A stretch of 64,000 nt of DNA from Klebsiella africana (GTDB taxonomy: Bacteria > Pseudomonadota > Gammaproteobacteria > Enterobacterales > Enterobacteriaceae). Below are positions 54,428 through 64,000 of the stretch, piece after piece (position 1 is the stretch's first letter; every line of letters begins with the position of its first letter). The notes under the pieces were generated by a model. That model saw nothing but the letters and a program-made list of their open reading frames with translations. It had not been told where the DNA came from and made no database searches. The stretch lies in contig NZ_CP084874.1 of NCBI RefSeq assembly GCF_020526085.1, positions 2,232,001 through 2,296,000 of the forward strand, read 5' to 3'. The position numbers and the translations under genes were made by a program.

Positions 54428-56689
54428 TTATTCCTCGTTAACTGCCTGCTGTGTTGCTTTACGTGCCTGAACGCGGGCGATGGCGGCGGCGACAGCCGCT
54501 TTGCGTGGATCGTCATTAGCTGCGATTGCTGCGCTATCTGCCTGGGTTGCCTGCTGCTCAGCTTTACGCGCTTTGGCGCGGGCAATGGCAGCTTCCACCG
54601 CGGCTTTGCGCGGGTCGACGGCGTCGGTTGCCGGAGCGTCCACCGGTGCGGCCTGCTGCTCAGCTTTACGCGCTTTGGCGCGGGCAATGGCAGCTTCCAC
54701 CGCGGCTTTGCGCGGGTCGACGGCGTCGGTTGGCGGAGCGTCCACCGGTGCGGCTTGCTGCTCAGCTTTACGCGCTTTGGCGCGGGCAATGGCAGCTTCC
54801 ACCGCAGCTTTGCGCGGGTCGACGGCGTCGGTTGCCGGAGCGTCCACCGGTGCGGCCTGCTGCTCAGCTTTACGCGCTTTGGCGCGGGCAATGGCAGCTT
54901 CCACCGCAGCTTTGCGCGGGTCGACGGCGTCGGTTGGCGGAGCGTCCACCGGTGCGGCTTGCTGCTCAGCTTTACGCGCTTTGGCGCGAGCGATGGCAGC
55001 TTCCACCGCGGCTTTGCGCGGGTCGACGGCGTCGGTTGGCTGAGCGTCCACCGGTGCGGCCTGCTGCTGCGCTTTACGCGCCCGGGCCTCAGCCTTTCTG
55101 GCTTCACGAGCGGCAATCGCCTCGCTGTTGTCCGGTTTGGCGCCAGCCTGAATCACGATCGGTTGCGCGGCGTCGCGCTGTTTATCACGTACCCGGGCCA
55201 GAGCGGCGTTAATCGCCTCCTGATCTTTGGCGGCAGGCTGAACGGCGGCTTTTTTATGCCGTTCGGCACGGGCCGCTTTCTCACGCTCCAGTCGCGCCTG
55301 TCGGGCTTCGAATCGTGCTTTGGCTTCCGCGGCGCGCTGCTCTTCCTGACGAATCGCGCTGATCTCGGCCTTTTCCTGACGGAAGTACTGCACCAGCGGA
55401 ATATTGCTCGGGCAAACCCAGGCGCAGGCACCACATTCGATACAGTCCGCCAGATTGTGGGCGGTGGCTTTATCATGCTGCTGGCCTTTGCTGAACCAGT
55501 ACAGCTGCTGCGGCAGCAGATCGGCCGGGCAGGCGTCGGCGCAGGCGCTACAGCGAATGCAGCCCTTCTCTTCCTGCGGCTCGCCCATCTCGCTGGCCGA
55601 AGGCGCCAGCAGGCAGTTGGTTATCTTCACCACCGGAACATCCAGCCAGGGCAGGGTAAAGCCCATCAGCGGGCCGCCCATGATCACCATCGATTCGGCG
55701 CTGGCGCAAAAGCCGGCATCATCCAGTAGATGGCGCACCGGCGTGCCAAGGCGCGCCCAGACGTTGCCCGGACGGGTCACCGCCTCACCGGTGAGAGTGA
55801 CCACGCGCTCTGTTAACGGTTCGCCGTCTATGATGGCGCGTTTCACCGCGTAGGCCGTACCGACGTTTTGCATCAACACGCCAATATCCGACGAACGGCC
55901 ACCGTGCGGCACCTGCTTGCCCGTGAGAATTTGAGTCAACTGCTTGGCGCCACCGGAGGGGTATTTGGTGGGGATCACCCGCAGCGAGATACCATGGGCG
56001 TCGCAGAGCACCGCCCGCAGCATTGAGATGGCCTGCGGCTTGTTGTCTTCAATACCGATCAGCACTTCGTCAGGCTGCAGAATATGAGCGAGGATACGGA
56101 TACCGTCGACAATCTGCGCCGCACAGTCCTGCATCAGGCGGTCATCCGCCGTGATATAAGGCTCACACTCAGCGGCGTTAATGATCAGCGTTTTGATTTT
56201 ATCTCCGCCACCGCGCAGTTTGCTGCCGGTAGGGAAGCCGGCGCCGCCGAGGCCCGCGACGCCAAACTGATGGATACGTTCGATAAGCGCTTCACGCGTC
56301 CGGGTCTGATAGTCGCTCCAGCCGTCGCGTTCGATCCAGCGATCTTCGCCGTCGGCGTCAATAATAACGCTCATCTCCGCCAGCGCTGACGGATGTGCGG
56401 TGGTATGCGGGGCGATGGCGGCGATGGTGCCGGAGGTTGGCGCGTGAACGGGCAGCATTCTGCCCCAGCCGCGAGTCAATGGCTGGCCGCGCAGCACTCG
56501 ATCGCCCACCTTGACGCACAGTTCGCCCTCGGTGCCAATATGTTGCTTCAATGGAATAACAAGACGCTGCGGCAGAGATACCTGGCGCAGCGGGGTGCCG
56601 TTAGACTGGGTTTTCATTTCCGGGGGATGAATACCGCCGTTAAAATCCCAGACTTTATCTTTTCGGAAAGCGGAAAATAACTTAAACAT
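54428..56689 (-). CDS. rsxC: electron transport complex subunit RsxC with expanded C-terminal repeat
   Basis: NADH/FMN-binding, iron-sulfur subunit of Rsx, 753 residues (E. coli 740). The N-terminal part holds [16 protein letters not shown] and the NADH site; two [4Fe-4S] motifs, [12 protein letters not shown] and [12 protein letters not shown], lie at about residues 378-430. The last 300 residues are an Ala/Lys/Arg-rich helical tail with five 34-residue repeats and one diverged unit. Start set to the ATG at 56689, overlapping the rsxB end by eight bases; a longer frame to 56803 is unlikely. Confidence 0.95.
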   Translation of the reverse strand: MFKLFSAFRKDKVWDFNGGIHPPEMKTQSNGTPLRQVSLPQRLVIPLKQHIGTEGELCVKVGDRVLRGQPLTRGWGRMLPVHAPTSGTIAAIAPHTTAHPSALAEMSVIIDADGEDRWIERDGWSDYQTRTREALIERIHQFGVAGLGGAGFPTGSKLRGGGDKIKTLIINAAECEPYITADDRLMQDCAAQIVDGIRILAHILQPDEVLIGIEDNKPQAISMLRAVLCDAHGISLRVIPTKYPSGGAKQLTQILTGKQVPHGGRSSDIGVLMQNVGTAYAVKRAIIDGEPLTERVVTLTGEAVTRPGNVWARLGTPVRHLLDDAGFCASAESMVIMGGPLMGFTLPWLDVPVVKITNCLLAPSASEMGEPQEEKGCIRCSACADACPADLLPQQLYWFSKGQQHDKATAHNLADCIECGACAWVCPSNIPLVQYFRQEKAEISAIRQEEQRAAEAKARFEARQARLEREKAARAERHKKAAVQPAAKDQEAINAALARVRDKQRDAAQPIVIQAGAKPDNSEAIAAREARKAEARARKAQQQAAPVDAQPTDAVDPRKAAVEAAIARAKARKAEQQAAPVDAPPTDAVDPRKAAVEAAIARAKARKAEQQAAPVDAPATDAVDPRKAAVEAAIARAKARKAEQQAAPVDAPPTDAVDPRKAAVEAAIARAKARKAEQQAAPVDAPATDAVDPRKAAVEAAIARAKARKAEQQATQADSAAIAANDDPRKAAVAAAIARVQARKATQQAVNEE
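54551..55060 (-). repeat. 102-bp tandem repeat in rsxC (five copies)
   Basis: Five consecutive near-identical 102-base units encode [26 protein letters not shown] 34-residue repeats (xx is QP, PP, PA, PP, PA from N to C). The phase is kept at 54559, 54661, 54763, 54865 and 54967. The PP/PA alternation, with matching silent differences, shows that a 204-base two-unit block was duplicated. Confidence 0.95.
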
Positions 56690-57260
56690 GTTGTTCCACA
56701 GGAATATTTCGCACCGGGATCGCATGCAGATCCCATTTCCAGGTTTCCGGGGTCGTCGCCACCGGAACGAGTGATATGCACTGGGTCGGGCAGGGGGCCA
56801 CACACAGATTGCAGCCGGTGCAGAGGTCGCTCATCACGGTATGCATGGCGCGGGTCGCGCCAACAATGGCATCCACCGGACACGCCTGGATACATTTGGT
56901 ACAGCCAATGCAGTTCGGTTCGTCTATCACCGCGAGCATGCGAACCGGCTCCGCCTCCTGCTCGTCGCCGTCGACAGGCTGCGGATCGACGTTCAGTAAG
57001 GCGGCGATTTTTAACATCACCGCTTCGCCACCCGGCGCGCAGCGGTTAATTTTTTCCCCCTGGACACCGACCGCTTCCGCATAGGGGCGGCAGCCAGGGT
57101 AGCCGCACTGCCCACACTGGCTTTGCGGCAACAGCTCATCAATTTTCTCTACAACCGGGTCATCCTGCACCGCGAAACGGCGGGAGGCATACCCCAGTAT
57201 TAAGCCGAAAATCAGCCCTAACAGGCTGATGGCGATCACGGCTATCCAGACTGCACTCAT
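56682..57260 (-). CDS. rsxB: electron transport complex subunit RsxB
   Basis: Ferredoxin-like subunit of 192 residues. An N-terminal membrane helix is followed by [16 protein letters not shown] (a Fe-S motif) and two [4Fe-4S] ferredoxin motifs, [15 protein letters not shown] and [12 protein letters not shown]. Its ATG overlaps the rsxA stop (TAATG). Confidence 0.97.
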   Translation of the reverse strand: MSAVWIAVIAISLLGLIFGLILGYASRRFAVQDDPVVEKIDELLPQSQCGQCGYPGCRPYAEAVGVQGEKINRCAPGGEAVMLKIAALLNVDPQPVDGDEQEAEPVRMLAVIDEPNCIGCTKCIQACPVDAIVGATRAMHTVMSDLCTGCNLCVAPCPTQCISLVPVATTPETWKWDLHAIPVRNIPVEQHV

Positions 57261-57841
57261 TACAACTTCACCAAACCACTAAAGCCCATAAAGGCGAGAG
57301 ACATTAAACCGGCGGTAACCAAAGCGATGGCATTCCCGCGAAACGGCGCCGGTACATCGGCTACCACCAGACGCTCGCGGATCGCCGCGAACAGCACCAT
57401 CACCAGCGAGAAGCCAACGGCAGCGGCAAAGCCGTACAGTGCAGACTGCAGGAAATTGTGGCCCAGATTAATATTCAGTAAAGCCACACCGAGCACCGCA
57501 CAGTTGGTGGTGATCAGCGGCAAAAAGATGCCCAACAGGCGATAGAGCGCCGGGCTGGTTTTTCGTACCACCATCTCGGTGAACTGGACCACCACAGCGA
57601 TTACCAGAATAAAGGCCAGGGTGCGTAAATAGACCAGGTTGAGCGGGATAAGGATCCAGGTATCAATCAGCCAGGCGCAAATAGAGGCCAGAGTCATCAC
57701 GAAGGTGGTGGCAAGCCCCATCCCCATTGCGGTTTCCAGCTTTTTGGAAACCCCCATAAACGGGCACAGACCAAGAAACTTCACCAGAACGAAGTTATTG
57801 ACCAGGACAGTACCAATAAAGAGCAGTAAATAATCAGCCAT
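57260..57841 (-). CDS. rsxA: electron transport complex subunit RsxA
   Basis: First gene of the rsxABCDGE-nth operon, a 193-residue inner-membrane protein with six helices. The paired cysteine motifs [11 protein letters not shown] and [12 protein letters not shown] ligate the membrane [2Fe-2S] cluster with RsxE. The start at 57841 equals E. coli; an extra ATG lies directly upstream. Confidence 0.97.
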   Translation of the reverse strand: MADYLLLFIGTVLVNNFVLVKFLGLCPFMGVSKKLETAMGMGLATTFVMTLASICAWLIDTWILIPLNLVYLRTLAFILVIAVVVQFTEMVVRKTSPALYRLLGIFLPLITTNCAVLGVALLNINLGHNFLQSALYGFAAAVGFSLVMVLFAAIRERLVVADVPAPFRGNAIALVTAGLMSLAFMGFSGLVKL

Positions 57842-57919
57842 CATGCGACCTGAAACGAAAAAAAGCCGTTTATTATCGAATAAATCGATACCGGCGACAA
57901 CAGGTTAAGTGTGGGGTTA

Positions 57920-58360
57920 TTACGGATTAACAAATGTCCGTTTCACCCGCTGGGAACGGCGAAAATAGGGTGCCAGCAGCGCGGCAGCCAGCAGCGGAAA
58001 CAGCAGCTGACGCAGGGCAAGTACATCTGAAACGGGAGAAAAGGCAAAAGCCTTAATCGCCAGCAGCAGAGTAATCAGCAGCCAGATAATATAGTGTTTC
58101 GGCACTACCGCGCGTCGCTTGAAAAACGCAATGGTCAGCCAGAGCGTGTAATACCACATGGCCAGGGCAAACAACAGCGAGGCGACCCACAGCGCCAGGT
58201 GTCCGGCGCTCATCGCGTGCAGCAGGGCCCAGGTCTGCGGCGACATGAGGGCATTGGCAAAAAACAGTAGCGATAACGAAGCGCTCAATAGCGCCACCAG
58301 CAGCCAGGCCAGCGGTGCCAGCAGCCATCCGCCGATGCGTTCCGCAGATTGAGACGTCAT
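57920..58360 (-). CDS. ydgK: DUF2569 membrane protein YdgK
   Basis: Inner-membrane protein of 146 residues with four likely helices; LAPLAWLLVALLS and WYYTLWLTIAFFKRR match E. coli YdgK. Function unknown. Conserved between cnu and rsxA, 78 bases ahead of rsxA, so it may be co-transcribed. Confidence 0.93.
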   Translation of the reverse strand: MTSQSAERIGGWLLAPLAWLLVALLSASLSLLFFANALMSPQTWALLHAMSAGHLALWVASLLFALAMWYYTLWLTIAFFKRRAVVPKHYIIWLLITLLLAIKAFAFSPVSDVLALRQLLFPLLAAALLAPYFRRSQRVKRTFVNP

Positions 58361-58435
58361 GTTTCTCCCCTATTCAACGCCAGTGAGTAAAAGCAGGCCG
58401 GGAAGTATAAGCAACTGGCGTGAAGGATGACAGTC

Positions 58436-58651
58436 TTACTGCACGAATCGCCAAACGGATTTCGGCACCTGGCCCACATCGAACAATTTACCGCCAGAAA
58501 CCAGCTCAGCCCGGCGGTGGTCGGCCGCACGATACATATTCACGATCTCTTCAGTGTCGGTCAGGGAGTAGTTAAGGTGATCAAATAGTTTTTCAAGACT
58601 TTCCAGCGAACTGATTTTGCGGAATTTTAATAAATAGTCCAGAACGGTCAT
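58436..58651 (-). CDS. cnu: Hha-family nucleoid-associated cofactor Cnu (YdgT)
   Basis: A 71-residue Hha/YmoA-family protein that joins H-NS and StpA and assists gene silencing; it also binds the cnb site in oriC of E. coli. Nearly identical to E. coli YdgT ([37 protein letters not shown]). Start set to the ATG at 58651; the longer frame is not conserved. Confidence 0.96.
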   Translation of the reverse strand: MTVLDYLLKFRKISSLESLEKLFDHLNYSLTDTEEIVNMYRAADHRRAELVSGGKLFDVGQVPKSVWRFVQ

Positions 58652-58867
58652 TTTCGTATCCATTTTATAATCGGAATAATTACATTGAATATTATCAGCA
58701 TTCACTAAACCTACTCTCAACCATTGGCGCCTTCTGCTGGGGCCGCATGGAGTGATTCAGGTTATATAAACCCATGACAAGGGGCAAAGCCAGCCTTGAA
58801 GAGTAAGGAGAAGTGTAAGAATATTCTAAAACCAGACCGGGCGCCGAATGGCGCCCGCAGGAGAAGA

Positions 58868-60334
<1,467 letters not shown>

Positions 60335-60353
60335 TCACTCTTTCCGAGCAGTA

Positions 60354-60491
60354 CTACTTAGTCTTCACCACATCCACAGGCGGGGGAGTCTGGTAGTTAT
60401 CAATATGGTGCGCGATAACCAAAAGCAGTGCGGAAATACCAAAAACAATCCAGCCAATAAGTTCTACAATACGGGTAAAAACAGTTGTCAT
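60354..60491 (-). CDS. blr: Blr small divisome membrane protein
   Basis: A 45-residue single-span inner-membrane protein. The helix ELIGWIVFGISALLLVIAHH followed by IDNYQTPPP matches E. coli Blr (IELTGWIV... SHIDNYQPPE), a divisome-associated peptide affecting beta-lactam tolerance. Four residues longer at the N-terminus than E. coli Blr (41). Position between the ydgJ side and cnu is conserved. Confidence 0.87.
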   Translation of the reverse strand: MTTVFTRIVELIGWIVFGISALLLVIAHHIDNYQTPPPVDVVKTK

Positions 60492-60680
60492 AATACTTCA
60501 ATATCCTTTGAACACAGCGTGAAATGTTACTCCATGGTCAGCGGATCACAAGGGGTATCTGTCTGATTTTGCAAGCGTGCAGGAAGAGCGCAGGTTAGAA
60601 AATGATAAATCTTGCTCATTATTTGCAAGTTTATTCTCATTAACCTGTTACTGACATCAGTACAAGAGTGAGGCGGTAAC

Positions 60681-61721
60681 ATGAGTGACGCGATCCGGGT
60701 AGGGCTAATAGGCTACGGCTACGCCAGTAAAACGTTTCACGCGCCGTTAATCAGTGGCACGCCGGGCATGGTGCTGGCGGCAGTCTCCAGCCGCGACGCC
60801 GACAAAGTTCATGCGGACTGGCCGGGCATAAAGGTGATAAGTCAGGTGGGTGAGCTGCTTAACGATCCTGACATTGACCTGGTGGTCATCGCCACCCCGA
60901 ATGATACCCATTTCCCGCTGGCCAAAGCGGCGCTGGAGGCCGGGAAGCATGCGATAGTGGATAAACCTTTTACCGTGACACTGTCACAAGCTCGTGAGCT
61001 GGAGAGCCTGGCGAAGCACTGCGGTCGGGTGCTGTCGGTGTTTCATAACCGCCGCTGGGACAGTGACTTCTTAACAGTCAGGTCGCTGATTAACGAAGGT
61101 CAGCTGGGGGAAGTGTGTTACTTCGAGTCGCATTTCGACCGCTTCCGGCCGCAGGTGCGCCAGCGCTGGCGGGAGCAGGCGGGCCCTGGGAGCGGAATTT
61201 GGTATGACCTGGGGCCACATCTGCTCGACCAGGCGGTGGTGTTGTTTGGCTTACCGGTAAGCATTACCGTGGATCTCGCTCAGCTGCGGCCCGGCGTGCA
61301 ATCCACTGACTATTTCCACGCCGTGCTGGCCTATCCTCAGCGGCGGGTGGTGCTGCACGGCACATTGCTCGCCGCCGCCGAGAGCGCGCGCTTTATCGTC
61401 CACGGCTCGCGGGCCAGCTTTATCAAGTACGGTCTCGACCCGCAGGAGGAGCGGCTGAAAAATGGCGAGCGTTTGCCGCAGGAGGACTGGGGATATGATA
61501 TGCGCGACGGTACGCTAACCCGCGCCGAAGGCGACGAACGTAGCGAGGAGACATGGCTGACGCTGCCGGGCAATTATCCTGCTTACTATGCTGCCATCCG
61601 CGATGCGCTCAACGGGGTGGGGGAAAACCCGGTCCCGGCCAGCGAGGCGATTCAGATAATGACCCTGCTTGAGCTGGGTATCGAGTCGGCCAGACATCGC
61701 GCCACGCTAAGCCTGGTGTGA
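60681..61721 (+). CDS. ydgJ: Gfo/Idh/MocA-family oxidoreductase YdgJ
   Basis: NAD(P)-dependent dehydrogenase of 346 residues. N-terminal Rossmann motif VGLIGYGYASKTFHAPLI, the EKP-type catalytic motif here HAIVDKPFTVTLSQA, and C-terminal GSGIWYDLGPHLLDQAVVLF with the catalytic His. Probable sugar or inositol substrate, unidentified. Convergent with add; a hairpin (61729-61749) lies between. Confidence 0.94.
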   Translation: MSDAIRVGLIGYGYASKTFHAPLISGTPGMVLAAVSSRDADKVHADWPGIKVISQVGELLNDPDIDLVVIATPNDTHFPLAKAALEAGKHAIVDKPFTVTLSQARELESLAKHCGRVLSVFHNRRWDSDFLTVRSLINEGQLGEVCYFESHFDRFRPQVRQRWREQAGPGSGIWYDLGPHLLDQAVVLFGLPVSITVDLAQLRPGVQSTDYFHAVLAYPQRRVVLHGTLLAAAESARFIVHGSRASFIKYGLDPQEERLKNGERLPQEDWGYDMRDGTLTRAEGDERSEETWLTLPGNYPAYYAAIRDALNGVGENPVPASEAIQIMTLLELGIESARHRATLSLV

Positions 61722-61728
61722 GGTTGAT

Positions 61729-61749
61729 CCCGGCAGCGTGGCTGCCGGG
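61729..61749. terminator. ydgJ/add convergent hairpin
   Basis: Nine-base arms CCCGGCAGC/GCTGCCGGG with a GTG loop, between the two convergent stops. No T-run on either side, so it may act as an RNA 3'-end stem rather than a full terminator. Confidence 0.5.
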
Positions 61750-61756
61750 CCGGTTA

Positions 61757-62758
61757 TCAGCCTTTGGCTACCCGCTGAATGAGCGCGGCTTTTTCCTGTT
61801 CGCTGAGGAACGCCTGGGCCAGACCGTTGATCTGCGCCTGGCGGATCTGCTCCCGGCTCAGGCCCGCCGCCGGCGCCGCCACGGTGTATTCGTGGATAAT
61901 GTCGATCCCCTGGACCGCCGGATCGTCAGTATTGAGGCTCGCCAGCACGCCGTGTTCAAGGAACTGCTTTAGCGGGTGCTGGGCCAGGGAGGCCACGGTG
62001 CTGGTTTGCACATTCGAGGTCAGGCACGATTCAATCCCGATGCGGTGCTCGGCGAGGTAGTCCATCAGGGCCGGCTCCTGTACCGCTTTCACCCCATGAC
62101 CGATACGCTCGGCGCCCAGCTCGCGGATGGCCTGCCAGATACTTTCCGGGCCAGCCGCTTCGCCAGCGTGGACGGTAATATGCCAGCCAGCGTCGCGGGC
62201 CTGATTAAAATGATTGAGGAACAGCGCTCCCGGGAAGCCCAGCTCGTCGCCGGCCAGATCCAGGGCGGTGATGCCCTCGCGGTGGGCAAGCAGCGCCGCC
62301 AGCTCCTCCTGACAGGCCGCTTCGCCGAAGGTGCGGCTCAGAATGCCGATCAGGCGGGCGTCGACCTGAAAATCGCGGCTCCCTTCACGTACGCCAGCGA
62401 TCACTGCCTCTACCACCCCGTCGACCGGTAGCTGGTGGGTCATCGCCATATAGCGGGGAGAGAAGCGCAGCTCTACATAGTGCAGGCCATTGCGCGCGGC
62501 GTCTTCCACGTTTTCGTACGCCACACGGCGACAAGCTTCCAGCGAGGCCAGCACTTTTACCCCCCAGTCGAGCTTGGCGAGAAAACTGACCAGATCCGGT
62601 TCGAGGCTGGTGACCTGGACGTGGGGACGCAGCGATTCAAGGGTGGTAGCGGGAAGGGCAATATTAAACTCGCGGCCAAGATCGAGGATGGTTTGGGCCC
62701 GGATGTTACCGTCAAGGTGGCGGTGAATGTCGGTTAATGGCAATGAAGAATCAATCAT
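61757..62758 (-). CDS. add: adenosine deaminase
   Basis: Zinc enzyme turning adenosine and deoxyadenosine into inosines, 333 residues. Zinc and catalytic residues are seen in [10 protein letters not shown] (two His), [13 protein letters not shown] (His, Glu), and [11 protein letters not shown] (Asp). Works with PunC and PurR-controlled purine salvage. Convergent with ydgJ. Confidence 0.97.
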   Translation of the reverse strand: MIDSSLPLTDIHRHLDGNIRAQTILDLGREFNIALPATTLESLRPHVQVTSLEPDLVSFLAKLDWGVKVLASLEACRRVAYENVEDAARNGLHYVELRFSPRYMAMTHQLPVDGVVEAVIAGVREGSRDFQVDARLIGILSRTFGEAACQEELAALLAHREGITALDLAGDELGFPGALFLNHFNQARDAGWHITVHAGEAAGPESIWQAIRELGAERIGHGVKAVQEPALMDYLAEHRIGIESCLTSNVQTSTVASLAQHPLKQFLEHGVLASLNTDDPAVQGIDIIHEYTVAAPAAGLSREQIRQAQINGLAQAFLSEQEKAALIQRVAKG

Positions 62759-62978
62759 GGTCGCACTCTTTTTTTAGTTAAAGTGCACGTCATTATACAT
62801 CAGATGCCAAACGCTTTAAAACGATTGAAAAAGGCAACGGATGCAAAAGCCTGCGCCAGGGGCGACCGCCGCCGCTGTAGGTGGTGCATAATTATTTACA
62901 TTTATTTTTTATTTGAATGTATTCATGTAACATATTAAATTCTGCTTACTTTATCGACGATGAGGCAAGGATGCGGAT

Positions 62979-63164
62979 GTGGAGAGCGTAATCCATAACA
63001 ATATTACGGGTTTTCTGCTGATGTTATTAAGCATGTGGCCCATTCTGATTGTGGTCTTTATTGGCGTCGCGATTTCATTCTATACCATGCTGTTACGCAA
63101 AACGGCGCTGGCTTGTCTGCTGTTCGCTGTGGCCATCGGCGCCGCAGGCTGGAGCTTTGCTTAG
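62979..63164 (+). CDS. small membrane protein, GTG start
   Basis: A 61-residue protein with two likely helices (FLLMLLSMWPILIVVFIGVA and ALACLLFAVAIGAAGWSF). The best start is a GTG at 62979 with AAGGA eight bases upstream. The upstream 200 bases are AT-rich. It ends nine bases from the convergent gene. I do not recognise a family; could be a stress-type small inner-membrane protein. Confidence 0.55.
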   Translation: MESVIHNNITGFLLMLLSMWPILIVVFIGVAISFYTMLLRKTALACLLFAVAIGAAGWSFA

Positions 63165-63173
63165 CGCTCCTTC

Positions 63174-63536
63174 TCAGGGTTTATCCAGCAGGCTCATGCT
63201 GGAGGTGGCGGCGCCATCATTCAGATTGGACGGTGAATGCCAGTCACGACCCGCCAGCGCGCTGTCGCTCTGGCCGCTGCCGACGCCTGGCTGCGTCGAC
63301 AGCGATGAACCTTCCAGTGCTTCATCTGCCCCTGACCGATCGGGCAGGGAGGTAGTATACCCGCCATTATTCGAGTACGTATCCATGCCATTCACTTCAT
63401 TAGGCACCGTGTCGGTAGTCGTGCCGTCATCGTTAATGCAAAACAAGCCGCCAATGCCATTTGGCTGACAGTCTGCGGCAAAAGCCGGGCTGGTCAGCGT
63501 GGTCAGTAGCAATAACGATAAGCCGATTTTCTTCAT
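63174..63536 (-). CDS. small exported protein of unknown function
   Basis: A 120-residue protein with a strong signal peptide (IGLSLLLLTTLTSPAFAADC), the mature part opening DCQPNGIGGLFCINDDGTTT with two cysteines, then a Ser/Gly/Asp-rich, probably disordered tail (GSGQSDSALAGRDW). The ATG at 63536 follows AGGAAG at suitable spacing; another ATG is six bases ahead. The cysteine at the cleavage site is after the usual A-x-A, so it is not an obvious lipobox. No family recognised. Confidence 0.6.
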   Translation of the reverse strand: MKKIGLSLLLLTTLTSPAFAADCQPNGIGGLFCINDDGTTTDTVPNEVNGMDTYSNNGGYTTSLPDRSGADEALEGSSLSTQPGVGSGQSDSALAGRDWHSPSNLNDGAATSSMSLLDKP

Positions 63537-63791
63537 TTTCATCTTCCTGCGCAGTGTGGCCCGACAGATCTTTTCCACTATAGAAGGCGCAACGTAGCGG
63601 CAGGTGACAAAACTGTTTAATTTTGTAATGACCGATGGGGAATCCGTTGCCGGCAATCTCTGTCTGTTTAAGGCACGCCGCGTAGGCCCGCATCAGGAGG
63701 TAATTAATTGTTAATTCAACGTAAAGGTTAATGAAAATTTAAGGCAAGGCGGCTATGTTGGCTGCATCAGACTTTCCATTAAGGATATTCC

Positions 63792-64000
63792 ATGCGCGAT
63801 AAATATTCGGGCCTGCAGATAGGCATTCACTGGCTGGTCTTTTTGCTGGTGGTGGTGGCTTATGCGGCAATGGAGCTACGCGGATTTTTCCCCCGTAGCG
63901 ACCGGCCGCTGATTAATATGATTCATGTTTCCTGCGGGATCGCCATCTGCGTGCTGATGGTGGTGCGTTTGCTGGTGCGGCTGAAGTCGCCAGCGCCGCC
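63792..64000 (+). CDS. cybB: cytochrome b561 (partial, runs off right edge)
   Basis: Inner-membrane di-heme cytochrome b561 that oxidises ubiquinol with superoxide in E. coli. The first 69 residues are visible and close to E. coli CybB: QIGIHWLVFLLVVVAY with a heme His, ELRGFFPRSDRPLINMIHVS with a second His, then a second helix. AAGGA precedes the ATG. The rest lies beyond the window. Confidence 0.95.
   Translation, partial: MRDKYSGLQIGIHWLVFLLVVVAYAAMELRGFFPRSDRPLINMIHVSCGIAICVLMVVRLLVRLKSPAP

Noticed and set aside
54551..55060. Regularly spaced repeats that might suggest a CRISPR array
   Set aside because: Units are contiguous 102-base coding repeats without unique spacers, in frame within rsxC.
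54224..55729. 501-codon plus-strand frame opposite rsxC
   Set aside because: Shadow of the rsxC tandem repeat; the real gene is on the other strand with clear Fe-S motifs and E. coli synteny.

Overview
The window is a chromosomal segment of an enterobacterium, almost certainly Klebsiella (K. pneumoniae species complex). From about 19.3 kb to the right edge the gene order is the conserved Escherichia/Klebsiella backbone: valV/W-type tRNAs, asr, mdtK, ribC, cfa, punC/punR, purR, ynhF, ydhP, sodB, mepH, grxD, rnt, gloA, nemA, nemR, ydhL, ydhF, sodC, ydhKJI, slyA, slyB, anmK, mliC, pdxH, tyrS, pdxY, gstA, dtpA, nth, rsxEGDCBA, ydgK, cnu, blr, ydgJ, add, cybB. The left 19 kb lacks that order and carries Klebsiella-type accessory metabolism, including a substrate-binding protein that resembles the family named after a K. 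pneumoniae locus.

Left region (1-19.2 kb). A minus-strand sulfur-scavenging operon starts at 7367 and leaves the window at base 1: an SfnB-type flavin oxidoreductase, a MetI/MetQ/MetN-like importer, and an oligopeptide-type binding protein with two permeases. Upstream lies a textbook sigma-54 promoter (7451-7466) with dyads suited to an enhancer-binding activator. Then follow a CAT-like acetyltransferase and VOC pair beside a DeoR regulator, a LysE exporter, a beta-carbonic anhydrase, a BhsA/YdgH-domain peptide, an AT-rich regulator pair (LuxR-like and winged helix), a perfect FNR box with a 49-codon small ORF, a metallo-hydrolase operon with a GcvA-like LysR gene, and an AraC/SDR divergent pair. 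The stretch 17.7-19.2 kb is AT-rich and decayed, with an ORF broken by an amber codon, and ends at three tandem tRNA-Val(GAC) genes.

Backbone (19.3-64 kb). Stress and redox functions dominate: acid shock (asr, ydgU), multidrug and purine export (mdtK, punC), superoxide and electrophile defence (sodB, sodC, nemRA-gloA), membrane remodelling (cfa, mepH, slyB), vitamin B6 and riboflavin enzymes (ribC, pdxH, pdxY), and the Rsx electron-transfer complex with nth. Operators for PurR, NemR, SlyA, PhoP and RstA can be read directly. Klebsiella additions in the backbone are an AraC-type regulator between sodB and mepH, a GGDEF diguanylate cyclase between slyA and slyB, and a 6-phospho-glycosidase between cnu and blr with a 31-bp LacI-type palindrome. 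RsxC has a striking 102-bp tandem repeat.

The best candidates for undescribed biology are the sigma-54/UAS-controlled sulfur operon, the FNR-box-linked small protein, the GH1 gene's tandem operator, the decaying translationally coupled cluster at 18.4-19.2 kb, and the RsxC repeat. No CRISPR array, prophage, complete insertion sequence or toxin-antitoxin pair was recognised. All assignments come from reading sequence and remembered family features; no database search was run.
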